A stretch of 64,000 nucleotides of DNA from Vibrio metoecus (GTDB lineage Bacteria; Pseudomonadota; Gammaproteobacteria; Enterobacterales; Vibrionaceae): assembly GCF_000696385.1 (NCBI RefSeq), contig NZ_JJMN01000064.1:124001-188000 (forward strand), in the 5' to 3' direction. The notes under the pieces are model-generated. The model made no database searches. It saw only the letters and a program-made list of their open reading frames with translations, and was not told the DNA's origin. Shown here piece by piece: positions 16,924 through 28,186 of this stretch (position 1 is the first letter of the stretch; every line of letters begins with the position of its first letter). Made by a program: the position numbers and the translations under genes.

Positions 16924-17564
16924 GTTTGATTCTTTATGGATACTGGCGATCTTCTGCGGCTTACCGAGTGCGAATTGCGCTTAATATCAAACAGTTGGCG
17001 TATGAGTCGCGTGCTGTGCATTTGAATAAAGACGGTGGGGAACAGCATCATGCGGATTTTCATCGCCTCAATCCTAGCGAGTTGATTCCAGTGCTCATCG
17101 ATGGTGAGCTCTGCTTGAATCAATCGCTGGCGATTATTGAGTATTTGGATGAAACCTATCCCGAACCCCGTTTGATCCCAGAGCGAGGTGCCGAGCGTTA
17201 TCAGGTGAAAGCGTTAGCGTTAGACATCGCAGCGGATATCCATCCGATCAATAATTTGCGGATTTTGCAGTACCTTTCCGCAGAATTTTTGGCTTCGGAC
17301 GATGATAAAAATCATTGGTATCGCCATTGGATTGACAAGGGTTTTCTCGGGCTGGAAGAAAAGTTACGCCAATGTGCAGGGATATACAGTGTGGGCGATA
17401 CTCTGTCACTGGTTGACGTCTGCTTAGTTCCACAAGTGTACAACGCTGAGCGCTTTGATTTGGATATGAACCGTTACCCCACACTAAAACGGGTGGCTGA
17501 AACGTTACGGGCCTTACCCGCTTTTGAGCGGGCGGCACCTGATCGTCAGCCTGATGCTAGTTGA
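16920..17564 (+). CDS. maiA: Maleylacetoacetate isomerase (zeta-class glutathione transferase)
   Basis: The product is 214 residues. It isomerises maleylacetoacetate to fumarylacetoacetate with glutathione. The zeta-class N-terminal signature is SSAAYRVRIALN, with Ala where many family members have Cys, followed by the thioredoxin-like GSH-binding NQSLAIIEYLDE and an all-helical C-terminal domain. ATGA overlap with fahA. The last 19 bases overlap the end of the convergent HD-GYP gene. Confidence 0.92.
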   Translation: MSLILYGYWRSSAAYRVRIALNIKQLAYESRAVHLNKDGGEQHHADFHRLNPSELIPVLIDGELCLNQSLAIIEYLDETYPEPRLIPERGAERYQVKALALDIAADIHPINNLRILQYLSAEFLASDDDKNHWYRHWIDKGFLGLEEKLRQCAGIYSVGDTLSLVDVCLVPQVYNAERFDLDMNRYPTLKRVAETLRALPAFERAAPDRQPDAS

Positions 17565-18685
17565 GCTGGCACGCTAGAGTTTATCTCAGAGGCTTCATCG
17601 GCAAACTTCTGTGCAATGTCGATGAAGTTCTGCTCTTCAGCTAAAAAAGCGTCGATGACCATAGGGTCAAAATGCGAGCCTCGGCCTTGCAGAATGATTG
17701 CTTTTGCTTGTTCATGGCTCATCGGCTCTTTGTAGACACGGCGACAAATCAAAGCATCATACACATCGGCAAGCGCCATTAAACGTGCACTGAGTGGAAT
17801 GGCTTCTCCTCTTAACCCCATTGGATACCCCGAACCATCCCATTTTTCGTGGTGACCGATGACGATCTCTTTAGCCACCCTGATCAGTTCAGTGCACGCC
17901 CCAGAAAGCTTTTCTGCTTTCTCTAGCGCAAGTTTACCCAGCAGTGCGTGATTACGCATGATGGTGAATTCACTCTCTGTGAGCTTTCCTGGTTTGAGGA
18001 GTATGTTGTCAGGAATGCCCACTTTACCAATATCGTGCAGGGGAGCGGCTTTAAAGTAAGTATCAATGACCCTCGGAGTGAGTATGTCTCGGTATTTTTC
18101 TAAACATGCCAAACGTTCTGCCAGCACCTTAACATAGTGCTGCGTACGCAACAGATGATTTCCCGTTTCAGGATCGCGTGTTTCCGCTAGGCTTGCGAGG
18201 GCAAACACGACGGCATCCTGCATCCGATCTAAGTCGCCAGAGCGACGTAACACTTCGGTTTCCAGATAATCGTTTTGATTGAGCAGAATATCTTTGGAAA
18301 GCTTGTTTTGTAGATGAGTTTGCACGCGCGACTTGAGCAATGGGATGCTGACGGGCTTAAAAACGTAGTCTACCGCGCCAAGTTCGAAACCGAGTTGTTC
18401 ATCTTCCGGATGGCTTTTGCCAGTGAGGAAAATAACCGGAATGTGCTGTGTTTTTGGGTTCTGTTTGATTTGGTGAATAACTTCATACCCCGACATCTCA
18501 GGCATCACAATATCCAGCAACACTAAATCAATCGGATGTTGAGCCAATATTTCTAACGCAACCTTACCTGATCGTGCAGCTTTAATACGATAAAACTGCG
18601 CCAAGCCTTGTGACATAAAAGCAATATTGTCGGGAGAGTCATCGACAATCAGTATTGTGCATTGGGTCAAATCTTCCATTGACAT
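17546..18685 (-). CDS. Response regulator with HD-GYP phosphodiesterase domain
   Basis: The product is 379 residues. An N-terminal receiver domain (about 9-125) has the acidic pair in ILIVDDSPDN, phospho-acceptor Asp58 in LVLLDIVMPEMSG and the conserved Lys in VFKPVS. The C-terminal HD-GYP domain (about 155-365) keeps HDIGKVGIPD (H217-D218), the HHEKWDGSGYP motif with GYP at 286-288, and ALADVYDAL, so c-di-GMP hydrolysis is expected. The start is ATG 18685, after AGGAT; an upstream extension lacks domain support. It is divergent from a hybrid histidine kinase, its probable phosphodonor. I recall the V. cholerae homologue (VC1348) being reported as an active HD-GYP enzyme. Confidence 0.92.
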   Translation of the reverse strand: MSMEDLTQCTILIVDDSPDNIAFMSQGLAQFYRIKAARSGKVALEILAQHPIDLVLLDIVMPEMSGYEVIHQIKQNPKTQHIPVIFLTGKSHPEDEQLGFELGAVDYVFKPVSIPLLKSRVQTHLQNKLSKDILLNQNDYLETEVLRRSGDLDRMQDAVVFALASLAETRDPETGNHLLRTQHYVKVLAERLACLEKYRDILTPRVIDTYFKAAPLHDIGKVGIPDNILLKPGKLTESEFTIMRNHALLGKLALEKAEKLSGACTELIRVAKEIVIGHHEKWDGSGYPMGLRGEAIPLSARLMALADVYDALICRRVYKEPMSHEQAKAIILQGRGSHFDPMVIDAFLAEEQNFIDIAQKFADEASEINSSVPAQLASG

Positions 18686-18806
18686 GTGAACTATCCTATT
18701 CACCACAAAGTTTAGGGGATTACGATTAAAATGGCGTTCATTGCATAAACTATAGCTAAACTTTGGAAATAAGCTGCACAGAATCCTGTGTTGATAAGGA
18801 GATAGC

Positions 18807-21800
18807 ATGCGCTCAATCAAGGCGATATTTGCATTACTATTTTGTTTGATGGCGGTGCTAGCCGTGGCGATGTTCACCGTCACTCGGCAGGTGGCCGATC
18901 TCCGAGTTGAGAGTCATCAGCATAGTGAGCAGCTTCATCGGTTTTATCGCTTATCACAAGAATTAAAACAGAGCTCAGATCATCTGACCAAATTTGCCCG
19001 TGCCTATGCAAGTACAGGGAATGAGCGTTGGCTACGCTTGTTTAATCAAATATTGGATGTGCGTAACGGTAAATTGGCGGCGCCCTCCAATAATGATTAC
19101 GAGTTTTGGGATGTGGTCGTGCTCAGCGATACCAATGAGTTGGACCAAAGTGGAAACCAGCGTTATCCATCGCTGATTGAGCGTATTCGACAATCCGGGA
19201 TCGACGCTGTCGAGTTTTTGGAGCTACAAAATGCTCTTTCTTTGTCTGACCAACTCGTTGCGCTTGAGCGTGAAGCCTTTATGGCCGTCAAAGGGTGGAA
19301 GAAAGAGTTTGCCGGAGAGTATCGTTACACTGGTGAGCCAGACTTGAGTTTCGCCCGTTCTTTACTCTACAGCGAAAAGTATTTTCTTGAAAAAGCTAAG
19401 ATTATGGCCGCGATCGGTTCTGCACACGGCAACATCGTGCGCAGGATTCAGTCTCAAGCCAACGCGGCGGATGAGAAAGCGCAATATTATGAGCGGATCA
19501 GCCTTGTGCTAGTAAGCTTATTGCTGTCGGCGATTATTGCTTCCTTCGTTTTACTGTGGATGGTGTATGTGGCGCCGTTAACCACGTTATTAAAAACCGT
19601 GGTTAAGCAAGTCCAGAGTGAAGATTACGAGTTTACGCTCACTCAAAAAGCGTATGGCGAGTTACAACGCTTCATCGACAGTTTGAATGTGGTCTTTCAC
19701 CACATTGCAGAGCAGTTGAGCTTTAATACACTGGTCAAAGACTTCAACATCATCATCCGTAATAACCCGACCACTGAAGCACTGTGCAATCAGGTTACTC
19801 AGTTTTTACTCCATCAGTTTCCGGTCGAGTTCATTGGCCTGTATATCTATCATGAGGGCGTGTTAGTGCGGGTGGCCGGTGTGGGGCAAACCGAATCCGC
19901 GCAACGCGAATTTAGCGACCCGACGACCACCCATTTTAGTGTGCTGCGTTCAGGTAAACCGTATGCGATGAGGTCACTGAATGGCCACTTTCAAGTCGTT
20001 TCTACCTCGGGGATGATCGCGTTAAATGAAGTGTATTACTTGCCTCTGCATGTCAATGGTCAACCCATTGCACTGCTTGAACTTGGTACGGTGGGCATGC
20101 TAAGTACTCAACACTACCATTGGTTATCGCAGATGCTTGATGATCTTTCGGTTGCGATTCAACTGACGCAAAATGCGGAACAGCAACGTTTAGCCGAACG
20201 TAAAGTGCTTGAGCAGTCTCAACTTAATCAAGAAATTCTCGATGCAACCCCTAACCCGATGTACTGCTTGAACCCTGAGGGGCTTTATTTGACCGTTAAC
20301 GCTAAGTTCTTGGATTTAGTCGGACTGGCTCGCCAAGAGGTGATCGGTAAATCGCCATATGACATTTTCACCCCCGCCGCTTCCCAGTGTTTCTCCGAAG
20401 CTCATCGGGCATTGGCACTGCAGCAAACTAGCCGAAATTATGAAGTGTCTTTGCTTGATCAAAAAGGCGAGCAGCGTGAGTTGTTGGTGTATGAGGCTTC
20501 ATTTGGGGATCAGCGAGAGCAGGTGCACGGCATTGTCGGGATTTTGCTTGACCTCACGGAACGTAAACGGATGGAGGAAGAATTACGGGACGCGAAAAAA
20601 ATGGCGGATGCGATGAGCCAAGCCAAAGGTGACTTTTTAGCCAATATGAGTCATGAGATCCGCACGCCGATGAATGCTATTCTTGGCATGGCACATTTGG
20701 CACTCAATACACCGCTCGATACAACGCAGCGTAAATATGTGACACGGATTAATGAATCTGCCAAAAAACTTACTCGGCATTATTAAATGACATCCTCGAC
20801 TTTTCCAAAATGGAAGCAGGGAAACTGCATGTTGAACGGATTGATTTCAATCTTGATGATGTACTCGACAACCTCATCTCTGTGATCTCTTTGAAAGCGC
20901 AAGAAAAAGGCATTGAATTTTTGATGGATATTGACCCGCATATCCCGCTTGGTTTGATTGGCGATCCTTTGCGCTTAGGGCAAGTCATGGTCAACTTGTG
21001 TGGTAATGCCGTGAAGTTTACCCACCAAGGTGAAATCGTTATCTCAGCACGCGTGCGTCAATTGAATGAACAACAAGTCACGCTATTTTTTGCTGTGAAA
21101 GATACGGGAATTGGAATTACCCAAGAGAAATTGGCGGGTTTGTTTAACGCCTTCTCGCAAGCCGATAGCAGCATTACGCGCCAATATGGCGGTACAGGGC
21201 TTGGCCTAAGCATCAGTAAACAGTTGGTGGAACTGATGGGCGGGGAGATCGCGGTACACAGTGAAGAGGGAAAAGGTTCTACCTTTGAATTTTCCGTGGT
21301 GTGTGGGCTGCAAGAGGCGAAAATGCGTGATATCGCCCAGCCTGTGCATGGACTCGCGGATAAGCGAGTGTTGGTTGTTGATGATAATGATTCTGCACGG
21401 AACATTTTAGATTCGTTACTGACGGCGATGCGTTTTAATGTGGTTACCGTGAGCAATGGGTTTGAGGCATTGTCGGAAATTCAACAAAAACCGTTTGATA
21501 TGTTGTTTGTTGACTGGAACATGCCGGGAATGAACGGTATCGAGCTGTTAACCCGAGTGAAATCCCTCGGGTTGCGTGAACAAACCAAATGTTTCCTCGT
21601 CACGGCGTATGGGCGTGATATTCATCTTGATAGTGAAAACAGCAAACTGGTTGATTCGTTGATTGTAAAACCAGTTAATCCCTCAAATTTGTTGGATGCG
21701 ATTGTCACCAGCTATGGTATTGACCATGTGCGGCATAAACAAACAGAAGTGCACCAACATCGTAAACCTAATTTTGCCGGGCAAACCCTGCTGCTGGTTG

Positions 21801-22783
21801 AAGATAATGAAGTTAACCAAGAAGTGGCGTTAGGGCTGTTACAAGAAACAGGGCTTAGTGTGATAGTGGCCAACAATGGGCAAGAAGCCTTGCAAAGGTT
21901 GGCCGAGAAATCGTTTGATCTGGTTTTGATGGACATGCAGATGCCGGTGATGGACGGGATTACCGCCACGAAAAAAATTCGTGCAGATGAGCGTTGGAAA
22001 ACGCTGCCCATCGTAGCGATGACCGCGAATGCGATGGCGACCGATATTGAACACTGCACTCAAGCGGGGATGAATGATCACCTGTCTAAACCGATTGATG
22101 TCGATAAGTTTTATCATGTACTCAAACAGTTCTTAACATGGACGGAACCCGAAGAGTCTACGGCGCACCATTCACTTCAAGCGACATCGATAGTGGCATC
22201 TCAGAAGTTGCCTGAGGGTCTGCCAAATCTCACCGGAATTGACCTTGAACAAGCGATTTTCCGCATCGGGGGTAATCAACAGCGTTATTTTGAAATACTG
22301 CGTCATTTTATTGATAGCCAACAACAAGAATTAGACAACCTATCAGGGTTGATCGCCGAGCGAGATTGGGAAGCGGCAACGCGAGTCGCGCATACATTAA
22401 AAGGGTCATCAGCGAATTTAGGGTTTGATTCACTCACTCAATTCGCTGCGAGTTTGGAGCATCGCTTAGAGCAGCAGATGGAGCCCAATAAAGAAGATAT
22501 ACAACAAGCACAAAGACTTTTGAACCAGGTGAATGATGAGCTAGCGATGTGGGAAACGCAGCACCATGAACCAGAATGCCAAGCGAGCATGGATTGGCGC
22601 ATGTGGTACCAACAGTTATGGCAGGCGATCAATGACTATGATGTGGTGGCTTTGAATTTGAGTAAACCAATTCGCCAAGTTTCAGCTTGGAATCCCACAC
22701 AACAAGAGGCCTTGATCAGCGCTCTTGAGAACTTCGATTATGAACGTGCGAAACAGTTATTAGAGGAATATCCGGAGCCATAA
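18807..22783 (+). CDS. Hybrid sensor histidine kinase, GAF-PAS-HisKA-HATPase-REC-REC-Hpt (two frame breaks)
   Basis: The frame-restored product is 1324 residues. Order: TM helix (about 5-25), periplasmic domain, TM helix (about 232-255), GAF-like region (about 310-460), PAS (about 475-585), HisKA with SHEIRTPMNAILGM (His616), HATPase with NLCGNAVKFT and GGTGLGLSISKQL, receiver 1 (Asp902), receiver 2 (Asp1042) and Hpt with VAHTLKGSSANLG (His1195). The first frame stops at 20786 right after the H-box. Two surplus As, one in the A6 run at 20763-20768 and one in AAA at 20785-20787, account for it; without them the text reads NLLGIINDILDFSKMEAGKL. AAGGAG precedes the start. Divergent partner: the HD-GYP response regulator. 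Confidence 0.9.
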
Positions 22784-22792
22784 AACGGATAA

Positions 22793-22829
22793 CGCTGGAA
22801 TTCCTTGCATATAAAGGGGAGTTCCAGCG
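22793..22829. terminator. Imperfect hairpin between convergent genes, possible terminator
   Basis: CGCTGGAA (22793-22800) pairs with TTCCAGCG (22822-22829), with further inner pairing of CTT with AAG. No long T-run follows on either side, so termination is only likely. Confidence 0.4.
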
Positions 22830-22843
22830 CATCGAAGGACGAG

Positions 22844-23317
22844 TTATAGGCTCGCGAGCACCGTTTCCGCTTTGCTCAGTTCAAAGGTTTTAGGTGGTTC
22901 AACATTAAGCAGCGTCACCACATTATTTTCGATGACCATCGCATAACGTTGAGAGCGAACACCACCAAAATTGCCCGTATCCATTTCCAAGCCCAGAGCT
23001 TTGGTAAAACTGGCATCGCCATCGGCAAGCATAAGGATCTCACTCGCGTTTTGGGCTTCACCCCATGCTTTCATCACAAAAGCATCGTTGACCGAAACAC
23101 AAGCTATCGCATCGACACCTTTCTCTTTGAATTGGTCAGCAAAGACCACATAACCGGGTAAGTGAGCTTCTGAACAGGTCGGAGTAAAAGCCCCAGGAAC
23201 GGCAAAGAGCACGACTTTTTTGTTCGCGAATAAGGTTTTTACAGAATGCGTCAATGTACCTTCGCTGGTACGTTGGCTTAGTTGTGCATCGGGTAACGTT
23301 TGTCCAATTTGAATCAT
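22844..23317 (-). CDS. Prx5-type peroxiredoxin (AhpC/TSA family)
   Basis: The product is 157 residues, cytosolic. The thioredoxin-fold peroxidase centre is FAVPGAFTPTCSEAHLPGY, with the peroxidatic Cys in the PxxxTxxC motif and the catalytic Arg in GVRSQRYAMV. This subgroup reduces hydrogen peroxide and organic peroxides using glutathione or glutaredoxin. There is no fused glutaredoxin domain, unlike the Haemophilus form. AAGGAAACTACG precedes the ATG. Monocistronic. Confidence 0.92.
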   Translation of the reverse strand: MIQIGQTLPDAQLSQRTSEGTLTHSVKTLFANKKVVLFAVPGAFTPTCSEAHLPGYVVFADQFKEKGVDAIACVSVNDAFVMKAWGEAQNASEILMLADGDASFTKALGLEMDTGNFGGVRSQRYAMVIENNVVTLLNVEPPKTFELSKAETVLASL

Positions 23318-23420
23318 CGTAGTTTCCTTAAGTTAGATGGCATACCTTGTAGGCCATCATGTGAGAGGGCATGGGTACACACCCAAGTAGTGTAGAACGA
23401 TACGAGGCAAACAAACACAG

Positions 23421-23443
23421 AGTGTTATTAGGGGTATAACACT
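23421..23443. repeat. Perfect inverted repeat upstream of the peroxiredoxin gene
   Basis: AGTGTTAT - TAGGGGT - ATAACACT has 8-bp arms with a 7-base spacer, about 105 bases upstream of the peroxiredoxin start. It could be an operator or a small hairpin; the regulator is unknown. Confidence 0.4.
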
Positions 23444-23665
23444 AAGCCCTCGAAGTTGGGTATCGATTGCACCGAATTACCCGCAATGATCACCATTTCG
23501 ATTGAATTTATGGCTAAATCCACAGATTGAGTTTATTTTTCATAATGATTTGTGTGCGACAAAATTGAGATAAACACAATGAATAGTGTGATCAGAAAAT
23601 AGATAATCAGTCGCTTTGATTGACGGTCTAATAAAAACTATTGAACCCTTAGTCGGATAAAAGGA

Positions 23666-23830
23666 ATGTTACAACGTCGAATTACGAAGGAACGTTACCG
23701 TCGTCAGCAATGTCAGAAAACCCTGAGCCGCTTTCAAGCAAGTGAGCTGAGGAAGGTTAGTCTTCAAATAACAACTAATCCGCTTATCGTTATCGGTGAA
23801 GCGGCGCTTTGCGTTGCGTCTAAATGGTGA
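23666..23830 (+). CDS. Possible small basic protein (54 residues)
   Basis: An open frame from ATG to TGA encodes a product with an Arg-rich N-terminal half (RRITKERYRRQQ) and a more hydrophobic C-terminal part. A GGA lies directly before the ATG, too close for a good ribosome site. It matches no family I know. It may be a leader peptide or a chance ORF. Confidence 0.2.
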   Translation: MLQRRITKERYRRQQCQKTLSRFQASELRKVSLQITTNPLIVIGEAALCVASKW

Positions 23831-23914
23831 GTGTTGAATAAAATGATCCAGACTAATGCGAGAAACTCCTCCTGTTTGGGGTGTCGGTTTCGAGTGTGAA
23901 GGACAATTAGAATA

Positions 23915-26847
23915 ATGAAAGGAATTAGGCTTTTGGCTTGCTACTGGCTGCAGGTGTGTTCAGTCACTATGTTGCTGTTCACGTCTTCCGCTTACGCTGT
24001 CGTAGAACATATTTCAGATTATTTCGTGGAAACGTGGACCTCAACGGATGGTTTACCGCACAACAGCATCAACAGTGTGGCACAAACCCGCGATGGATAT
24101 TTGTGGTTTGCAACTTGGGGAAGGGCGTAGTTCGTTATAACGGTATCAATTTTCAGTTGTTTGATCGCAACCAACAAACAGGCATGGATGATTCTGGTAC
24201 GCGAACCTTATTGGCAATGGAAAATAATGGCTTACTCGTTGCGGGGGCGCGAGGAAGCATTACCCAAAGACTGAGCTATGGCTGGCACGCTTTCCGTTCT
24301 GCGCCCAGTTTAGTGAATGGTGCGTTAATGGATGCTGACCAGAATTTATGGTTGGCGATTGAAGGCTTAGGCGTAATGATCCGCCCTTATTTAGGTAAGG
24401 GCGAATATGGTAACGACCAGTGGTTACTGACGGGCGTTAGCGCGTATCGTTTAGTGAAAAACCAGCAAAATGTTGTTTTTGTGGCAACGGATAAAGGCTT
24501 ATACCGATTTGATGAGCGCAAACCGTCGGTAGTTGACCTACCGAAAGGACGTTACCAACGAATTAACTATGTATCGATCGATTCGAATCAAGCGCTAGTC
24601 GTGGCAACGGAGCACGGTGTATGGGTTGAGGACGAAGAGGGGTTTCAATCGCTGTTTCCGCCCCTCGAAAAGGAATCGGTCACTCTAGCTGAGCAAGATC
24701 GCGCAGGCAACTGGTGGATTGGCACTGTGAATCGCGGCATTGCTCGCCTTAAAAATCAACAACTGCAATTTTTAGAACCTAATCGAGGGTTACCCCACAG
24801 CCGAGTGTTGTCATGGTATCAGGACATTGAAGGCAGTATTTGGGTAGGAACAAATGCTGGATTGATGCGTCTGCGTGATGCGCCATTCATTAACATCAAC
24901 AGTGACAAAGGCTTGATCGGTGATTATGTACGAACCTTGCTGCCTCTCGATGATGAGCGCGTGATGGTTGGCACCAGTCGAGGATTGAGCATCATTGAAG
25001 ATGGCCTTGCACACAGTGCACTTATTCCCCATGTGGGCTCTCGACCTTCCGTATTGAGCTTGGCTCACGCCAGTAATGTGAACGGTGGAGTGTGGGTTGG
25101 GAGTGTGCAGCGAGGTTTGCTACTTTGGCAGCACGGATTGCTGCATCCGGTATTGGATGAAAACAAAGGACTACCGAGTAATGAAGTCAGAGCTATTGTG
25201 GATGACCAAAAGGGTAACTTATGGATTGGTACTTCCGATGGCATCGTAAAACGCACCGCGGGAGGTGATTTAATTACTTACAACAAGCGTAATTCTCCTC
25301 TGCCTGATGATTACATCATGGGATTAAGTCTCGATGCACAAGGTCAGCTTTGGGTAGGCAGTGCGGTTGGCGTGGCTTATTTCGATACTCAAGGGCAAAT
25401 CCATCCAGTGGACTTAACCAAGATGGAACGTGCTCAGTACGTCTTTGGGTTTTATATGGAGCCAGATTATGTCTGGATGGCAACAGATCGCGGAATTATT
25501 CGCTACCGAATGAGTGATGGGCAACTTTCTCTGGTAGGGCGCGCGGCGGGTTTACCCATCGATAAGTTCTTCCAAATGTTGCGTGATAATGAAGGGCATG
25601 TTTGGTTATCAAGTAATCGTGGGGTATGGAAACTCAATTACGATCAAATGCTGGCTGTTGCTGATGGTATTCATAACAAAGTTGAGTTTGAGCATTTTGA
25701 TGAAGGCGATGGCATGGCGACCAGCCAAGCCAATGGCGGGACCAATCCTGCCTCTGCCACATTACCTAGTGGTGAACTCTTTTTTGCTACCGCTAAAGGC
25801 GTAGCCAGTATTGAGGTTAAGCGCTTACAACAGTTGAGTGAACTGCGCTTGCCGGTGGTGATTGAGTCCGTCAGTTTTGACAGTGAAAGTATTAATCCAG
25901 AGACACAACATATCGCGGCTGCGGGAACTAACCGTGTCAGCTTCAACTATGTTGGATTGGGTTTTGTGATGTCAGAACGTTTGCAATATCGAACGAAGTT
26001 AGAGGGTTTCGACCAAAATTGGTCGTATCGAGGGCAAACGACGTTAGCGGAATATACCAATTTAGCTCCCGGCAATTACCAATTTTTTGTGAGTGCTCGT
26101 TACCCATACGGGGAATGGAACGACGCCACTTACGTTTACCGTTTTACGATTGAACCGCATTTCTGGCAGAGGAAAGAGGTGATCGTACTGGCGGGAATGC
26201 TCGTCTTGGCTTTTGCTGTTTCGCTAGTGATGTGGCGAATCCGAGCGCTTAAACGTCGTGAATTATATCTGGTGGAGCAGGTGGCTCTGCAGACTCATAA
26301 ACTGCGTTTACAGGCCGAAAAATTCGAAAAACTGTCCAAAGAAGATGAGCTTACGGGTTTGGCGAATCGTCGTGCGTTTGATCTGTATCTCAAGCAAGCC
26401 TTCTCACGAACGGATAACCCGCCGCAACAAGTGAGTATCGCTTTACTCGATATTGACCACTTTAAACAGATTAATGATCGTTATTCACACATTATTGGCG
26501 ATCAGGCGATTATCGCAGTCTCCCAACAGTTACTCGAATATGTGGGGGATAAAAAACGAGTAGCACGTTGGGGCGGTGAAGAGTTCACCATTCTCTTTTT
26601 CGGTGAGCCTAAAAATGCTTGGAGTTATTTCGAACATTTGCGGCGTAATATTGAACAGATGGATTTTTCGAGCATTGTGCCAGGATTGGCCGTCACGGTG
26701 AGTGTGGGCTTTGCGGACGGTAGCCAAGCCGAGAATTATGAGTCTGCTTTGAAATTAGCCGATCATGCGCTGCTGACAGCGAAAAAGCTGGGGCGTAATC
26801 GTGTGGTGAAAAGTGAAGAGTGGCAAATGAAAAGCGGTCTCCGTTGA
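23915..26847 (+). CDS. Two-component-propeller/Y_Y_Y sensor diguanylate cyclase (two frame breaks)
   Basis: The frame-restored product is 976 residues. A signal peptide (about 1-27) leads to a periplasmic double beta-propeller made of Reg_prop repeats such as DGYLWFATW, NWWIGTVN, SIWVGTNAG and NLWIGTSDGI. A Y_Y_Y domain (EGFDQNWSYRG, LAPGNYQFFV), one TM helix (about 752-772), a coiled coil and a GGDEF domain follow. The active-site motif is GGEEF at about 886; the RxxD inhibitory site is not seen. The first frame stops at 24130 because of two surplus Gs (24117-24120 and 24123-24125); corrected it reads FATWEGVVRYNG. It should make c-di-GMP in response to a periplasmic ligand, perhaps a glycan, as in HTCS-like sensors (inference). 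Confidence 0.88.
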
Positions 26848-26856
26848 GACCGCTTT
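26831..26856. terminator. Hairpin overlapping the propeller-GGDEF stop codon
   Basis: AAAGCGGTCTC (26831-26841), loop CGTT, GAGACCGCTTT (26846-26856). The stop TGA lies in the stem. It serves convergent genes, with short T-runs on both strands. Confidence 0.7.
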
Positions 26857-26898
26857 AAAAAACACTTAGCGTGAGAAGAAAACGCAAAATGTTTTAGG

Positions 26899-28092
26899 CT
26901 ACAGCACTTTGCACGCAAAGCCTTTGAGATAGAAACCTTCAGGATAAGCGGTGTCGGTCGGATGATCCGCCGCTTGCTCAAAACGCTCGACGAACTTCAC
27001 GTCACGTCCTGCATCCAACGCGGCATCGGCAATGATTTTCTGGAATAGCACTTGATCCATCAAGCCGGAGCAAGAGTAAGTCAGCAGTGTGCCACCAGGC
27101 TTGAGGATCTGCATCGCCAACATGTTGATGTCTTTATAACCGCGACAAGCGCCATCGAGTTGAGCTTTTGATTCGGCAAACTTAGGGGGATCCATGATGA
27201 CGACATCAAAGCGTGTACCTTGATCACGGTATTCACGTAGCAGCTTAAAGACGTCGGCATTCAAGAATACGGCGCGTTTCTTACTGATATCAAAACCGTT
27301 GAGTTCGGCGTTGAGTTTTGCCGTATCCAAGGCCGGTTGTGACACATCCGCGTTAATCACACGTTTCGCTTCACCTTTTAGTGCGTATAAACCAAAACCG
27401 CCGGTATAAGAGAAACAGTTCAATACGTCTTTATCTTTGACGTATTTCATCGATTGGAAACGGCTATCTCGTTGATCTAGATAGAAACCGGTTTTGTGGC
27501 CCCCCACAATATCAACGCTGATTTTGACGCCATTTTCTTCAATAACGACCGATTTAGGTGGCAGTTCACCATGCAGTACGCCAACGCGTTCTTGCAAACC
27601 TTCTTTTTTACGCACGGCAACATCAGAACGCTCATAGATATGGCATTCAGGAAAACAGTGCACAAGGGCTTCCACTAAGGTTTGCTTTTGGTATTCCGCT
27701 CCGGCACTTAAAAGCTGGCACACTAGGTAGTCTTGGTACTTATCGATGGTAATGCCGGGTAAACCGTCAGATTCTGCGGCAATTAAGCGGTAACCCGTCA
27801 AGCCATCACGCTCAATAATATCGTTACGCAGCAGTTGTGCCTGCTGAAGACGCTTAATGAAGAAATCACGATCGATCGGCTGTTGCTCAAAGCTCCAGAC
27901 ACGAGCGGTGATTTGTGAATGCGGTGAGTAGGCGGCTTTGGCTAACCATTTACCCTCAAAGGAATAAACATCGACGGTTTCACCTAATTCTGGTGTCCCT
28001 TCGACTTTGCTGATGCCACGAGAAAAAATCCATGGATGTTTACGACGCAAAGATTTGTCTCGACCTTTGACCAAATAAATTGCAGGAGTCAT
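26899..28092 (-). CDS. rlmI: 23S rRNA (cytosine1962-C5)-methyltransferase RlmI
   Basis: The product is 397 residues. An N-terminal PUA domain ([10 protein letters not shown]) is followed by an EEHEE linker and a Rossmann methyltransferase with [13 protein letters not shown] for SAM binding, DPPKFAESK, and the catalytic Cys in [10 protein letters not shown]. It methylates C1962 of 23S rRNA. I take ATG 28092 since the protein then matches the E. coli length (396) and begins directly with the PUA domain. In E. coli, rlmI neighbours yccX, tusE and yccA; the same set is found here with a chemotaxis receptor gene in between. Confidence 0.93.
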   Translation of the reverse strand: MTPAIYLVKGRDKSLRRKHPWIFSRGISKVEGTPELGETVDVYSFEGKWLAKAAYSPHSQITARVWSFEQQPIDRDFFIKRLQQAQLLRNDIIERDGLTGYRLIAAESDGLPGITIDKYQDYLVCQLLSAGAEYQKQTLVEALVHCFPECHIYERSDVAVRKKEGLQERVGVLHGELPPKSVVIEENGVKISVDIVGGHKTGFYLDQRDSRFQSMKYVKDKDVLNCFSYTGGFGLYALKGEAKRVINADVSQPALDTAKLNAELNGFDISKKRAVFLNADVFKLLREYRDQGTRFDVVIMDPPKFAESKAQLDGACRGYKDINMLAMQILKPGGTLLTYSCSGLMDQVLFQKIIADAALDAGRDVKFVERFEQAADHPTDTAYPEGFYLKGFACKVL

Positions 28093-28161
28093 TACGCTAC
28101 TCAGATGGAAATAGAAATGGGCGGCTATTGTCGTGGAACTGAGTAAGAAAAGCAAAAGAAA

Positions 28162-28182
28162 AGAGCCGCAATCAGCGGCTCT
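28162..28182 (-). terminator. Terminator of the chemotaxis receptor gene
   Basis: AGAGCCGC - AATCA - GCGGCTCT, followed on the minus strand by TTCTTTTGCTTTT. Confidence 0.75.
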
Positions 28183-28186
28183 GATA

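Larger units (their letters stand above)
23318..23914. other. Intergenic region between peroxiredoxin and propeller-GGDEF gene
   Basis: Nearly 600 bases without a convincing gene. It contains a perfect inverted repeat at 23421-23443, a short GATGGC/GCCATC hairpin (23336-23358) in the peroxiredoxin leader, and a possible 54-codon ORF at 23666-23830. I see no c-di-GMP riboswitch consensus. Confidence 0.5.

Noticed and set aside
20763..20787. Programmed frameshift or phase variation in the hybrid kinase A-runs
   Set aside because: Two separate single-base excesses are needed, the runs are short, and the same error pattern occurs across the window, so sequencing error is more likely.
23640..23914. 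Possible c-di-GMP riboswitch before the propeller-GGDEF gene
   Set aside because: The GEMM core motifs are not visible.
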